Shown: positions 1 through 9,710, counted from the first letter of the stretch. The stretch: 64,000 nt of DNA from Wenzhouxiangellaceae bacterium (GCA_028289455.1 JANQPN010000080.1:1-64000); one strand, 5' to 3'. The notes: generated by a model not told the origin, from the letters alone. Numbers and translations are program-made.

Positions 1-333
<333 letters not shown>

Positions 334-480
334 AAAAGTGTTTGATTTCAAAAGAAATCTAATTCTTTAACCGAAACAATCCTTGCTACAAACTAGAATA
401 ATTACTAGAAATATAACTTTTGGAACGTTCCGACAGGTTTTTACACCCATCCGAGCGCCCACACAAATTACCTGCATAAA

Positions 481-494
481 CTTTTAAAGAACAA
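481..494 (-). promoter_or_regulatory. boxA antitermination element
   Basis: The minus strand reads TTGTTCTTTAAAAG, close to the E. coli rrn boxA TGCTCTTTAACA. It sits downstream of both promoters and upstream of 16S, where the Nus-factor antitermination complex loads. Confidence 0.75.
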
Positions 495-530
495 AAAAAA
501 CACCCTTCGCCTTTCGCGACTGGGCCGACC

Positions 531-558
531 ATTATATCCGGGAAAGTTTTACAGTCAA
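531..558 (-). promoter_or_regulatory. rRNA promoter P2
   Basis: A second minus-strand promoter has -35 TTGACT (553-558), a 16-base spacer and a consensus -10 TATAAT (531-536). It lies about 110 bases downstream of P1, matching the tandem P1-P2 arrangement of many gammaproteobacterial rrn operons. Confidence 0.85.
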
Positions 559-640
559 CAGTCTTGACCAAAAAAATTTACCGAAAGTTTGATCGTTCCG
601 CCTGACTGAACAATGACGTTTCGTCAGAGCGAAGGCGCGT

Positions 641-668
641 ATTTTAGAGCCCAGTTCACCGTTGTCAA
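641..668 (-). promoter_or_regulatory. rRNA promoter P1
   Basis: On the minus strand a perfect -35 TTGACA (663-668) is followed after 16 bases by TAAAAT (641-646) and then a GC-rich discriminator (ACGCGCC). A GC-rich discriminator is typical of stringently controlled rRNA promoters. It reads towards the 16S gene. Confidence 0.85.
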
Positions 669-859
669 CACCTTTTTGCATTTTTTTTTCAGACACTGCC
701 TGAAACCCTTATTACAGCTGCATTTGATTAAAACCAAATAGCCACATAAAGCGGTTGTCCTGTGTTTTCTGCGCTTTGCGTTTATCCATATATACCCATG
801 AATCAACCACTGAAAACAATCACCAATGCCCAATATGCCGGAGCCACAGGAGAAAACCC

Positions 860-1870
860 ATGAATAAAATTTATCGACACATCAGTATCTGCCTGCTGCT
901 GGGCTTATCAGCCACACCATCAGCCTGGGCCGTCAGCTGCGGCGATTTCATCGTCAGCAATGTCACATTGACTTCAGACCTGCATTGCAGCACCGGCTTC
1001 TATGCATTAGAGGTGGGTGCCAATAACGTCACTGTGGATCTTAACGGCTTTATCCTTTCCGGCAACAGCGGACTGGCAGGAATAATCGCCGTAGGCCGAA
1101 ATAACGTGACGGTAAAAAACGGTGTCATTAGAGGTTTCTGGGCCGGCATCAACAGTGCCCAGACCGATAATCTCAATGTTTTTGACAATATCTTTTTCGA
1201 TCTCGGTGCCGGCGTGATCATATCTTCAGGCAATAACGCCAAAGTTACCGGGAATGATTTCATCTTCACCACAGCCCAGGGCGTCAGTATTGCCAACCAT
1301 GTGCCCGGCATGACGGCCACCGGCAATCAGGTCGCTAACAACGAGTTTTACGAAACCCGCATCGGTGTGGAAATCTGCGGCGGTGGCGCAGACAGCAATA
1401 GCATCGAAAGCAATCTGATCTGGAAGAGCATGGACTACGGCATCAATATTATCGACAGCAATGACAATCAAATTTATGACAACACCGTCCGGGAAACTAC
1501 CGGTACTGCCGTCAGACTCAATAACGCCTCAAACAACCAAATGTTCAGTAACTCACTGCGCGTCGGCAATCACGGTCTGGCCATCTATGCACAGGCCGGC
1601 AGCCCCTGCGCGCCGGGCAGCAGCACCAGCAGCAAGTACAATGTATTCAAAGGCAACCACAGCATTGATTTTGATATCGGCGTGATTCTCGGTCTGGGCA
1701 TCAGCAGCTCAGCACTGGTGTACAAAAATCAGATCACCTTCAATAAGATCTATGATGACAACATCGGCATTCTGTTTAATACCGATGCGCACATCAATGA
1801 TGCCACCGGCAATGCCTACAGCGGCACGGTAACACCCATCAATGATATGGGCACAGGCAATATATATTGA
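860..1870 (+). CDS. secreted right-handed beta-helix repeat protein
   Basis: A 336-residue protein. I chose the ATG at 860 because AGGAGA lies 6 bases upstream and a clean signal peptide follows, with likely cleavage after an Ala-Trp-Ala motif near residue 23. The in-frame start at 755 lacks both. The mature part is built of short repeats rich in Asn, Gly, Ile and Val, such as NNVTVDLNGF, NNVTVKNGVI and SNDNQIYDN. This is the pattern of parallel beta-helix proteins of the NosD/pectate-lyase-like (PbH1) type. No catalytic residues of a known polysaccharide lyase can be identified, so substrate and activity are unknown. A periplasmic or extracellular location is inferred. It is transcribed divergently from the rRNA operon and has no close partner gene. 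Confidence 0.8.
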   Translation: MNKIYRHISICLLLGLSATPSAWAVSCGDFIVSNVTLTSDLHCSTGFYALEVGANNVTVDLNGFILSGNSGLAGIIAVGRNNVTVKNGVIRGFWAGINSAQTDNLNVFDNIFFDLGAGVIISSGNNAKVTGNDFIFTTAQGVSIANHVPGMTATGNQVANNEFYETRIGVEICGGGADSNSIESNLIWKSMDYGINIIDSNDNQIYDNTVRETTGTAVRLNNASNNQMFSNSLRVGNHGLAIYAQAGSPCAPGSSTSSKYNVFKGNHSIDFDIGVILGLGISSSALVYKNQITFNKIYDDNIGILFNTDAHINDATGNAYSGTVTPINDMGTGNIY

Positions 1871-2022
1871 AGCACCGCTGCCGGACACACTAACAGCGGC
1901 TCGAGTTTGGTGCATATGCGATTATTTTTGATTTGCTGAGACGGGAACGATTACAGTGTTTGCCAGAACTTTCTCATACCTATTGAGAAAGTTCTTCGCT
2001 GCAACCAACACAGGAATAGCTG

Positions 2023-2928
2023 ATGACACAAACACTAAGAACAGCATCCGGCCACCTTGTTGCCTATCGGGAACCATTAGACCAAGGGATCTGGCCGTTG
2101 AATACCAATCCTTTCAGCACCCCGGGGGCTTCCGAGAAATTCTGGCTCGAAACCCACCCCGGAGGTACCGCCTTAAGAAGTTTTAACGGCCTGTATATGA
2201 CGGCGTCCTCCAAAGCAAAGCTGGGTGGAGGTTCATTCTATAATCAGTTTAATAAACTTCGCCGTGAAACAATCTATCTTACTGAAGTTGAACCTGGCGG
2301 CGATCATGGGCTCGTCAACCTGGAGGAAATCGAGGACGGCGTTGTATGCCTGCCGTGCGGAAAGGGACGGCTCGCCACATGCAATACAATCGGCTCGAGA
2401 GGCAAACTTCCTAGTGGATGGAATTTCCCCTGGTTTGAGAAGTCAGTCGGGCCTGAACAACTATTCACCATACATACTTCCGGAGGCGACAAACACGCCG
2501 CCTTCTCCGGCCATTGCGGCCCTCCCAAGGGAGCCTACGCCAACACTCTTACAGGCAAGCTCGGCATCAATATGCAGGTCGCGGTCGATGGCAAGGTTGA
2601 CCTGAGTGACTGCATCTGCTCACCCGCAAGTCTTGGCCCGGCACCCCGTGTTTTCGGTATTCGGCTGGTGGAAAACAAAAACTACTGGTTTTATCAGTAT
2701 TCCCTGTATGTCGATGCCCAGGGAGGCGGCCCTCTAGGCCTTAGTAACCTTTCGCTGTGTTTTGTTGATGAGACTAATGATTTTTATGCTATGGACATCA
2801 TCAGCAGTGACAGGAAGATTCACGTGAAAAACTTTAACAGCAAAGCCCCTGCGATAAAGAAGATCAAGTGGATAAGGACTACAGAATTGCAAGGCACACC
2901 ATGCATCGATTGGCCTGAGGCGCCCTGA
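2023..2928 (+). CDS. hypothetical protein, unrecognised family
   Basis: A 301-residue protein starting at an ATG with AGGAA about 8 bases upstream. There is no signal peptide and no membrane segment, so it is probably cytoplasmic, or secreted by a leaderless route. The sequence is rich in Gly, Pro, aromatic residues and scattered cysteines (a CLPCGKG motif, a CICS motif) and contains no motif that I recognise. Spaced Gly/Trp/Phe-rich segments suggest an all-beta fold, but this is a guess. It lies alone between the beta-helix gene and the convergent kinase gene, whose stop is only 27 bases away. I do not assign a function. Confidence 0.6.
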   Translation: MTQTLRTASGHLVAYREPLDQGIWPLNTNPFSTPGASEKFWLETHPGGTALRSFNGLYMTASSKAKLGGGSFYNQFNKLRRETIYLTEVEPGGDHGLVNLEEIEDGVVCLPCGKGRLATCNTIGSRGKLPSGWNFPWFEKSVGPEQLFTIHTSGGDKHAAFSGHCGPPKGAYANTLTGKLGINMQVAVDGKVDLSDCICSPASLGPAPRVFGIRLVENKNYWFYQYSLYVDAQGGGPLGLSNLSLCFVDETNDFYAMDIISSDRKIHVKNFNSKAPAIKKIKWIRTTELQGTPCIDWPEAP

Positions 2929-2955
2929 ACAGCGTATTGGTTCACTTTTAGAGGA

Positions 2956-5724
2956 TCAAGTACCGAATTGGGCAATCACATTATCAACCACCTCAAGCTG
3001 GCTGGCATAACGCGCCTGTGCACCAGGCGCCTGGGCTAAAATATCCTGAGCTTCGCGCAACCATTCCAGCCCTTGCTGCGCATTGCCGTTTTGCACGGCA
3101 AACAAACCCATCAGCATGGTCACATAACCATGCTGGCGGCTCCCTTCATCAAACTGCCCCAGCAACCCCGGCCCGACCTGATCAAGCAGCTGACTACCGA
3201 TTTCAAATTCACTGGTCTGATAATAATGGTATGCCAGGTAGGCATTGATCCATAAAGTAAGACGATGCTCTGAGCCAATGGATTCCTCAAGCACATCAAT
3301 AGCGGTGAGATATTCCTCACGGGCAGATTGATGCTCGCCCAGCTCGGCCAATGAGTCTGCCAGACCGGCACGATGCACACCTACCCTCCAGTCCCGCTCA
3401 CGGCCATCGGCCACCTGCGCCTCTATAGCCAATTGATAGTGCCTTACGGCCTGCGGGAAATTTCGCAGCCCAAATTCGCCTAATGCAATATTGCCCTGCA
3501 ACACCGCCGTGTTGAGGCCATGCTCTCCATACAGCTGAATGTAGTGCGGGAGATTTTCGTATAGATAATCCAGCGCTTCTGTATGTCGTCCAAGCTGGGA
3601 CAGCGCCGTCGACATATCACTGCGCCCACCCAATATAGAAGGGTGATCGTCCGAGTAACTGCTTTGATAAAGCGCCAGCGATTCCTGGTATAGACCCAGA
3701 CTTTTTTCGTGGTCTCCAGCATCCTGATGAATTCGCGCTTCCAGGTTAATCGCTGCAGCCAAATCAGTAGGCTTGCTGACCCCGGGCATCGAAAGCAGCT
3801 GTTGTGCCTCCTGGGCAACTGCAACAGCTTCATCAAGCTTGTTGAGATGCCTCAGGGTTTGACCCAGCCGGATAAACTGCAGCCCCAGCAACAGTTCCGC
3901 ATCATCCAGCCGTTCAATCTGAGGGCGGTAGCTGAGGGTCTCACGCATGTATGCTTCCGCCTCATCAAACTCGTTGAAGTAAAGTAGATTTCCACTGTAA
4001 GAAAAACGCGCCAGCACGCTGGCTTCGGTTACCCCCTGCTCGATAGGTGCCAGCTGAACAAGCTTATCGCCCAGCCTTTTGGTTTGCTCATAATCACCGG
4101 TGTTGGCATAACTTAGATATATCCCCCGGTATGGTTCGACCAGATCCTCTGCATCAGCACCGATATCCTGAAGAATTTTCAATGACTGTTCATGCAAGGC
4201 AGTGCTTTGCTCAAAATTCCCAAGATACCTCTGGATATCCCCCATTAAGTTCAAAATATCGCTTTTAACCAGTGGCTGGTCGTTCAACGCCCCGTCGATT
4301 TTGCGAACACCTTCAGCCATCAGCTCATTGGCCGTTAACGGCTGACGCTGGTTGAGGATCGGGTTGGCTGCCTCAAAAATATCCACAAGAAAGCTCTGTG
4401 ATGCTTCTGCTCGTGCTGCGCTGGTACGAGCAACCTGTGCCTGCCATAGCGCAACCACCAGCCCCAACGACAGACTGGCGAAAATGCCGGCATAAGCCGC
4501 AGCTGCCAGTTTATTCCGCCGTAACCACAATCCAAACCGATAGCCTTTACCACCTGACCGGGCTGACACCGGTTGTTTCTGCAGGTAATTCTGAATGTCA
4601 TCAGCCAATGCCTGCGCTGATGGGTAACGTTGAGCAGCATCTCCAGCCATCGCCCGTTGCACTATCGCATCCAGATCACCACGCAGTCTGCCGGCAAGAT
4701 TGGTCTTGTTTCTGATGCCGTCAGCTTTTAAAGCTAACTCGCCTGCAGCTACTTGTTCGGATGGGAGATTATAGTTATTTCCCGCTTTGGCCTGTTGCAA
4801 AGCAGTCAAATCACTACGCTTATACTTGAACGGCCGCAAACCGGTGAGGAGTTCGTATAACAACACGCCCAGCGCATAGACATCTGCGCCTGTACCAATT
4901 TCTGAATCAGCAGAAAACTGTTCCGGCGCTGCATACTCCGGCGTCAGCAGCATCAGACCAAACCCCTGAATCCCGGATTTATCCAGCACGCTGGCAATAC
5001 CGAAATCAACCAGTTTGGGTGTGCCATCAGGCTGCACCAATATATTGGAGGGTTTCAGGTCACGATGAACAACCAGGTTTTGGTGCGCGTAATGCACTGC
5101 CCGGCAAATAGTCTGCATCAGCCTGAGACGATCTTTAATGCAAAGCGCCTGCTGCTGGCAATGCTCGGTCAGTGATACTCCGGGACAATACTCCATGGCA
5201 GTATAAGTTGTGCCCTGCTCACTGATACCGGCATCCAGCAAATAGGCAATATTCGGGTGTTGTAACCTGGCCAGGATTCGGGTTTCTTCATCCAGGCGCT
5301 CTTCGGTGATGACATTCTGCGCATCCGATTTAATCAGCTTAAGCGCCACCTGCTTCTCAAAGCGCCCGTCTGCCCTGTCTGCCAGCATTACCAGCGACAT
5401 ACCACCACGGCCCAGCTCTTCTACCACCCTGTAGGCACCCAGATGTTTTCCAATCCAGTTTTCTTCTGAGATGCCGCTGTCCGATTGAGAAGCATCACTT
5501 TCCAGCAATGCACCGGCAATATCTTCAATGGGCTGATCAATGACAGCGTTTTCCTGACGATCGCCATCCAGCAGCTTTTGCAACCAGTCCCGCACCTCGT
5601 CGCTGACCTGCAACTCGGTAATAAAGTCCTGTTGCTGGTCATCGGGCAATTCAACCAGCTGATCAAAAAACGTCAGTACCTCCTGCCAGGTGGCCGGGTC
5701 AGGTGCTTTGTTTTGACCACTCAT
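2956..5724 (-). CDS. Ser/Thr protein kinase with TPR C-terminus (pair 1)
   Basis: A 922-residue transmembrane kinase. The kinase domain covers about residues 95-385, with the glycine loop GRGGMS near 105, the VALKLI lysine near 129, HRDLKPSN near 220 and the DFG aspartate near 240, so it should be active. A hydrophobic segment at about 405-428 spans the membrane. The rest, to the end, is a series of tetratricopeptide-like helical repeats rich in Ala and Leu. I chose the ATG at 5724, directly after the sigma-factor stop codon at 5727. The in-frame start 48 bases further upstream would overlap the sigma gene. In this family the kinase is co-transcribed with the ECF sigma factor and is thought to control it by phosphorylation or scaffolding. 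Here the two genes are 2 bases apart, so they form one operon. Confidence 0.92.
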   Translation of the reverse strand: MSGQNKAPDPATWQEVLTFFDQLVELPDDQQQDFITELQVSDEVRDWLQKLLDGDRQENAVIDQPIEDIAGALLESDASQSDSGISEENWIGKHLGAYRVVEELGRGGMSLVMLADRADGRFEKQVALKLIKSDAQNVITEERLDEETRILARLQHPNIAYLLDAGISEQGTTYTAMEYCPGVSLTEHCQQQALCIKDRLRLMQTICRAVHYAHQNLVVHRDLKPSNILVQPDGTPKLVDFGIASVLDKSGIQGFGLMLLTPEYAAPEQFSADSEIGTGADVYALGVLLYELLTGLRPFKYKRSDLTALQQAKAGNNYNLPSEQVAAGELALKADGIRNKTNLAGRLRGDLDAIVQRAMAGDAAQRYPSAQALADDIQNYLQKQPVSARSGGKGYRFGLWLRRNKLAAAAYAGIFASLSLGLVVALWQAQVARTSAARAEASQSFLVDIFEAANPILNQRQPLTANELMAEGVRKIDGALNDQPLVKSDILNLMGDIQRYLGNFEQSTALHEQSLKILQDIGADAEDLVEPYRGIYLSYANTGDYEQTKRLGDKLVQLAPIEQGVTEASVLARFSYSGNLLYFNEFDEAEAYMRETLSYRPQIERLDDAELLLGLQFIRLGQTLRHLNKLDEAVAVAQEAQQLLSMPGVSKPTDLAAAINLEARIHQDAGDHEKSLGLYQESLALYQSSYSDDHPSILGGRSDMSTALSQLGRHTEALDYLYENLPHYIQLYGEHGLNTAVLQGNIALGEFGLRNFPQAVRHYQLAIEAQVADGRERDWRVGVHRAGLADSLAELGEHQSAREEYLTAIDVLEESIGSEHRLTLWINAYLAYHYYQTSEFEIGSQLLDQVGPGLLGQFDEGSRQHGYVTMLMGLFAVQNGNAQQGLEWLREAQDILAQAPGAQARYASQLEVVDNVIAQFGT

Positions 5725-5726
5725 AC

Positions 5727-6293
5727 CTACGCCGCCACTGCGGCATTCAGAAACGCCCGGGCGCGGCGCCAATCACGCACTACCGTACGTGTTGAACAAT
5801 CGAACAGTTCTGCTACCTGTTCTACACTCAGCCCGGAGAAAAACCGCAGCTCGACAACTTTGCTGAGACGGTCATCGGTGCTTTGCAACGATGTCAACGC
5901 CTTATCCAGCTCCAGCAATTCATCCAGATTCAATTCAACGTTATTGTCTGCTGCCTGGGGCAGTCTGGTTGGCATCGGTACCTCGGCGCTGCGTTTATCA
6001 GCTTTCCGGCGGCGCGCATAATCTATCAGCAGCTGACGCATTGCAATGGCTGCGCAGGCAAAAAAATGCTGGCGGTTTTTCCAGCTTGCCGCATTTTTTC
6101 CAAACAATTTTAAATAGGCTTCATTGACCACTGCCGTGGTGCACAGAGTGGGCGTATTGCCGGTGCGCCTAATCTGACGATGGGCAAGAGCATGCAGCTG
6201 CTCATACAAACCCGCCACCAGTTCATCATGCGCCCGCTGATCGCCACCGCCGGCGGACTCAAGCAATCTGGTTATCTCTGCTTCTTGACTCAT
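5727..6293 (-). CDS. ECF sigma factor paired with kinase (pair 1)
   Basis: A 188-residue RNA polymerase sigma-70 factor of the extracytoplasmic-function type, with region 2 (about 15-90, including the ALAHRQIRR and VNEAYLKLFG segments) and a region 4 helix-turn-helix (about 135-180, containing VEQVAELFDCSTRTV). It resembles the sigma group genetically linked to Ser/Thr kinases (Sigma70_ECF, TIGR02999-like) and lacks an anti-sigma partner. It is the first gene of a two-gene operon with the downstream kinase. The ribosome-binding site is weak. It is divergent from gdhA across 176 bases. The regulon cannot be read from the sequence. Confidence 0.92.
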   Translation of the reverse strand: MSQEAEITRLLESAGGGDQRAHDELVAGLYEQLHALAHRQIRRTGNTPTLCTTAVVNEAYLKLFGKNAASWKNRQHFFACAAIAMRQLLIDYARRRKADKRSAEVPMPTRLPQAADNNVELNLDELLELDKALTSLQSTDDRLSKVVELRFFSGLSVEQVAELFDCSTRTVVRDWRRARAFLNAAVAA

Positions 6294-6469
6294 TTTGATA
6301 TATCTTCAGCGATCTGCGTCACTGTGATGCGCTCTGTGACCAATATAACATCAACTTTGAATGACGCCGTGTTAACAGGTGATTTTTTATCCCGGACATG
6401 GGCTTAGACGACAGTTAAGTGATATATTTGACAAAAATATGACAATCCAGCTTTATCGGGGCCGTGACA

Positions 6470-7819
6470 ATGCAACAATCTGACCAGCAGCGACTGGATG
6501 ATTTCATGCAGGGTTTAATCCTGCGTAATCCAGACGAACCATTTTTTCATCAGGCAGTTTTCGAAGTAGCTAAAAGCATTCTTCCGTTTATAGCGGATAA
6601 ACCACAATACCGGGAATCCAGAATTCTTGAGCGCTTGACCGAACCCGATCGTATAATCGTATTCCGCGTTTGCTGGGAAGATGACCAGGGCAACATTCAG
6701 ACCAACCGCGGTTTTCGGGTACAGCACAGCAATGCCATCGGACCATACAAGGGTGGACTGCGCTTCCATCATGATGTCAGCATCGGACTGTTTAAGTTTC
6801 TGGCCTTTGAACAAACCTTCAAGAACAGCCTTACCGGCCTGCCGATGGGCGGTGGTAAAGGTGGATCCAACTTCAGCCTGCATGGCAAATCAGACCGTGA
6901 AGTCATGCGCTTCTGTCAGTCATTCATGACTGAGCTGGCCCGCCATATCGGCCCGGATACCGATGTGCCGGCTGGGGACATTGGCGTAGGCGCGCGTGAA
7001 GTTTCTTATTTGTTCGGACAATACAAACGGCTGGCCAACCAGTTTACCGGCGTACTCACCGGTAAAAGTCTGGAGTTCGGCGGCAGCCTGGTGCGTACTG
7101 AAGCAACCGGTTACGGCGCAGTGTATTTTCTGGAAGATATGCTGGCTGTGAAAAATCAAGGCCTGGAAGGTCGTACCGCTGCTGTTTCCGGCTCCGGGAA
7201 CGTTGCGCAATATGCCATTGAAAAACTGCTGCACAACAATGCAAAAGTTGTCACTGCCTCAGACTCCAGCGGCTTCATACATGATCCGGATGGCTTTGAT
7301 GAAGAAAAGCTGGAATTTCTGAAAGAGCTCAAGAACGTCAAACGTGGCCGCATTAATGAATATGCTGAACATTTCGGCTGTGAATTTCATGCCGGCAAAC
7401 GTCCATGGCAGGTAGCCTGTGATTTTGCCCTGCCATGCGCCACGCAAAATGAATTATCTGCAGATGATGCCAAAACACTGGTCGGCAACGGCTGCGTAGC
7501 CGTTTCAGAAGGTGCCAATATGCCAACGGAACAGGCCGGCATCGATCTGTTCCACGATGCAAACGTGATGTTTGCACCCAGCAAGGCAGCTAACGCTGGA
7601 GGTGTGGCGGTGTCCGGCTTGGAAATGTCTCAGAATTCAATGCGTCAATCCTGGGGGCGTGATGAACTGGATCAGCGATTGCGCAATATCATGCAGGACA
7701 TACATGACAAATGCCGGGAGCATGGTGAAAACGGCGTAACCATTGATTATGTGAAAGGCGCGAATATTGCCGGGTTTATTAAAGTTGCGGATGCGATGCT
7801 GGCTTATGGTGTGATGTAA
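6470..7819 (+). CDS. gdhA: NADP-specific glutamate dehydrogenase
   Basis: A 449-residue cytoplasmic enzyme that reductively aminates 2-oxoglutarate with ammonium and NADPH to glutamate. It aligns by eye with E. coli GdhA along its whole length: GPYKGG substrate-site lysine at 94, PMGGGKGG catalytic lysine at 130, DVPAGDIGVG, the dinucleotide-binding GSGNVAQYA and the C-terminal GANIAGFIKVADAM. I prefer the ATG at 6470 because a GGGG tract ends about 8 bases upstream. A GTG two codons earlier (6464) is possible. A TTGACA at 6428-6433 lies upstream, but no good -10 element is placed for it. The gene stands alone and is divergent from ECF sigma gene 1. Confidence 0.97.
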   Translation: MQQSDQQRLDDFMQGLILRNPDEPFFHQAVFEVAKSILPFIADKPQYRESRILERLTEPDRIIVFRVCWEDDQGNIQTNRGFRVQHSNAIGPYKGGLRFHHDVSIGLFKFLAFEQTFKNSLTGLPMGGGKGGSNFSLHGKSDREVMRFCQSFMTELARHIGPDTDVPAGDIGVGAREVSYLFGQYKRLANQFTGVLTGKSLEFGGSLVRTEATGYGAVYFLEDMLAVKNQGLEGRTAAVSGSGNVAQYAIEKLLHNNAKVVTASDSSGFIHDPDGFDEEKLEFLKELKNVKRGRINEYAEHFGCEFHAGKRPWQVACDFALPCATQNELSADDAKTLVGNGCVAVSEGANMPTEQAGIDLFHDANVMFAPSKAANAGGVAVSGLEMSQNSMRQSWGRDELDQRLRNIMQDIHDKCREHGENGVTIDYVKGANIAGFIKVADAMLAYGVM

Positions 7820-7869
7820 ATTTGCATCGGGTTAGTAACTATTCACGATACCAAAACGGAACTGCTCGA

Positions 7870-7909
7870 ATTATTAACCTCATAATCCGCATAAAAGCAG
7901 ATTAATAAT
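7870..7909 (+). repeat. AT-rich inverted repeat downstream of gdhA
   Basis: Perfect 8-base arms ATTATTAA (7870-7877) and TTAATAAT (7902-7909) flank an inner AATCCGC/GCAGATT stem with one mismatch. It lies in the 203-base gap between gdhA and the next gene. It has no T tract, so I do not call it a terminator. It may be a 3' UTR structure. Confidence 0.4.
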
Positions 7910-8022
7910 GCATCATCCATGATTCATTATATGCTTGATTTGAAGTACTATTTTGTATAGACATTTTTAATATGTGAGTGTGATTTTAATTGAAAAATCA
8001 GGGCATATCGCACATCAGGTAA

Positions 8023-8625
8023 ATGGATAAGCAAGCTCTATTACTTATTTTTTGCTTAACCCTATTAAGCACCACTGCCCTCAGTGACGAACCATCCAGC
8101 CTTTTCAAGAACCCTCCAGATGGCTGGCGTACCGAGGTTATCACCTTCCCACTGGAGTTTGCCCCCGATATAGAATTAACCGGCATCGAAGAACTGCTGT
8201 TCTCCCCGGGCATGTTCGATGCCGACAGTGAAACGTATTTCACCTATGCCTTTATCTGGTGGATTGATGGCAACAACAAATTCCCGGACAAAATCATGCA
8301 ACAGCATCTGCTGAGTTATTTCCGCGGGCTTTATCAAGCCGTCAGCAAGCAACAGCAGGAAACCAGCCAGTTTTCGGTCTCACTCGAAGGCGTACTAAAG
8401 CCGATTGATCCTCCCGCTGACGCTGCTTTTTACTATGGGCAGGTTGACTGGATTGACCCATTTGTTACAGAAGAAAAGCTGCTGTTGAACTTTACAGCCC
8501 AACACCGATTTTGCCCCAAACATAATCGTACCTTGGTACTTTTCGAATTGACACCACAGCCTAAGAATCACAGCAATTGGCAAACCCTTACACCATTGAG
8601 CGCAGGGCCTGATCAGTGTTACTAG
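8023..8625 (+). CDS. secreted hypothetical protein
   Basis: A 200-residue protein with a signal peptide (Met-Asp-Lys, then a Leu-rich core, cleavage probably after TALS-D near residue 22). The mature part is rich in Trp, Phe and acidic residues (FIWWIDG, YYGQVDWIDP) and contains two cysteines near the C-terminus that could form a disulfide. AGG lies 4 bases before the ATG. I do not recognise the family. It may be transcribed together with the next gene 53 bases downstream, but the spacing leaves this open. A periplasmic location is inferred from the signal peptide. Confidence 0.65.
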   Translation: MDKQALLLIFCLTLLSTTALSDEPSSLFKNPPDGWRTEVITFPLEFAPDIELTGIEELLFSPGMFDADSETYFTYAFIWWIDGNNKFPDKIMQQHLLSYFRGLYQAVSKQQQETSQFSVSLEGVLKPIDPPADAAFYYGQVDWIDPFVTEEKLLLNFTAQHRFCPKHNRTLVLFELTPQPKNHSNWQTLTPLSAGPDQCY

Positions 8626-8678
8626 CGCTTAACTCATCGTCTCATGCTGTTCTGTAGGAATAATGTACAAGCCGGACC

Positions 8679-9110
8679 ATGAACATAAGCTCCACCTTAA
8701 GAGAAGTCATAACAGAATTTAATTCTGACAATGCAAAGTATTTTGGCGACCGGGATAAATCACCTGAAGCACAGAAATTCTTTGAGTGCCACGACATAGC
8801 GCATGTGGTATTCGGCTGTGACACTTCCATTGTGGGTGAAGGCAAAGTGAAAATCTGGTCCATATTTGGAACAACAATGGGGTTCCGAAAGCATTTGCGA
8901 GGATATGCAGAAGCCGATGCCTTCAGTCTGTTTCAGCAATATTCATGGCGTCATGTATTAAAAAGCATTGGCCAGCTGCTCATCACCATGCCGCGGGTGA
9001 TGATCAGAGCCAGGCACATGACCAAACCATGGCCATGGTCTGAGTACCAACCCTATCTGGATATGTCACTGAATGAAATCCGGCAGGAATTCAATATCAA
9101 GCCACTATAA
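8679..9110 (+). CDS. COQ4-like protein
   Basis: A 143-residue soluble protein. It contains His38-Asp39-x-x-His42 followed after exactly 11 residues by Glu54 (HDIAHVVFGCDTSIVGE). This HDxxH-x11-E arrangement is the metal-binding signature of COQ4, a protein of ubiquinone biosynthesis. The protein is shorter than mitochondrial COQ4 and lacks obvious further similarity by eye, so it is at best a distant relative. The C-terminal half is rich in Arg, Trp and Met with amphipathic stretches that could contact a membrane or lipid. No other ubiquinone genes are nearby. The next gene lies 47 bases downstream on the same strand. Confidence 0.6.
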   Translation: MNISSTLREVITEFNSDNAKYFGDRDKSPEAQKFFECHDIAHVVFGCDTSIVGEGKVKIWSIFGTTMGFRKHLRGYAEADAFSLFQQYSWRHVLKSIGQLLITMPRVMIRARHMTKPWPWSEYQPYLDMSLNEIRQEFNIKPL

Positions 9111-9157
9111 AATCTGATTGCCAAAATTAACTTATTCGTTTTTCATCAGCTTGGATC

Positions 9158-9511
9158 ATGGAATACCACGAAGAACAAATCCTTACTGACTATGTTTGGC
9201 ATTACTGTCTGCAACAGATGTTCAAGTTTGAACAGCTAGGATTAAAAGTGGCCAGTGCCAGTGAAAAAGCCGATTACGTCGAGGGCCAGAGAATACGTGA
9301 ACGGCTGCTCGAGCACTATGATCACCCTGATAATCCGAAGGTTATAGCAGCGCTGGCACAGGGTGTTGATAAATTCAAAGAAACTGTTCGGAATCGAGTT
9401 TTGCGAGACCATCCGGAAGTTGTCAACCGCTGCCCGAAATGCAACCGAATAGCGCGAACGCCAAGAGCCAAACAATGCAGATGGTGTATGCATGATTGGC
9501 ATGATTCATAG
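9158..9511 (+). CDS. small zinc-ribbon protein
   Basis: A 117-residue protein with an Arg/Glu-rich helical N-terminal part and a C-terminal zinc ribbon, Cys92-x2-Cys95-x11-Cys107-x2-Cys110, surrounded by basic residues. A GGA lies just before the ATG. Zinc ribbons of this kind bind nucleic acid or protein; the target is unknown. It follows the COQ4-like gene by 47 bases and may share its transcript. I do not recognise a named family. Confidence 0.65.
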   Translation: MEYHEEQILTDYVWHYCLQQMFKFEQLGLKVASASEKADYVEGQRIRERLLEHYDHPDNPKVIAALAQGVDKFKETVRNRVLRDHPEVVNRCPKCNRIARTPRAKQCRWCMHDWHDS

Positions 9512-9710
9512 CAGGTTTATCAGTATCAGATTAATGGTGATGAAATGGCCAGAGTATCTTTGGATGCAGTGACCTGATACTGCTTGAAAACGCGAGGTAC
9601 TGGCTTATTGCCCGCTGGTTAAATAGCGACGCCAACGTACTGAAAGCTGCAAAGCCTAGCGTAATCATGACATCCTGACCTAATGCTTGCATTCTCAACC
9701 TTTCACTATC

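Larger units (their letters stand above)
334..634 (-). other. rRNA operon leader region
   Basis: This untranslated stretch lies between the inferred P1 start of transcription near 634 and the 16S 5' end. It holds a boxA-like element and the second promoter P2. The small reading frames in it have no ribosome-binding site and no recognisable product, so I call no protein here. A homopolymeric A run (493-500) sits next to boxA. Confidence 0.8.

Noticed and set aside
334..859. Search for tRNA genes beside the rRNA operon
   Set aside because: No acceptor-arm or anticodon pattern was found; the stretch is explained by leader and promoters.
755..859. Upstream extension of the beta-helix protein
   Set aside because: It lacks a ribosome-binding site, and the ATG at 860 has both AGGAGA and the signal peptide.
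5485..6021. 178-codon open frame on the plus strand
   Set aside because: It lies entirely opposite the kinase and sigma genes, which have clear motifs.
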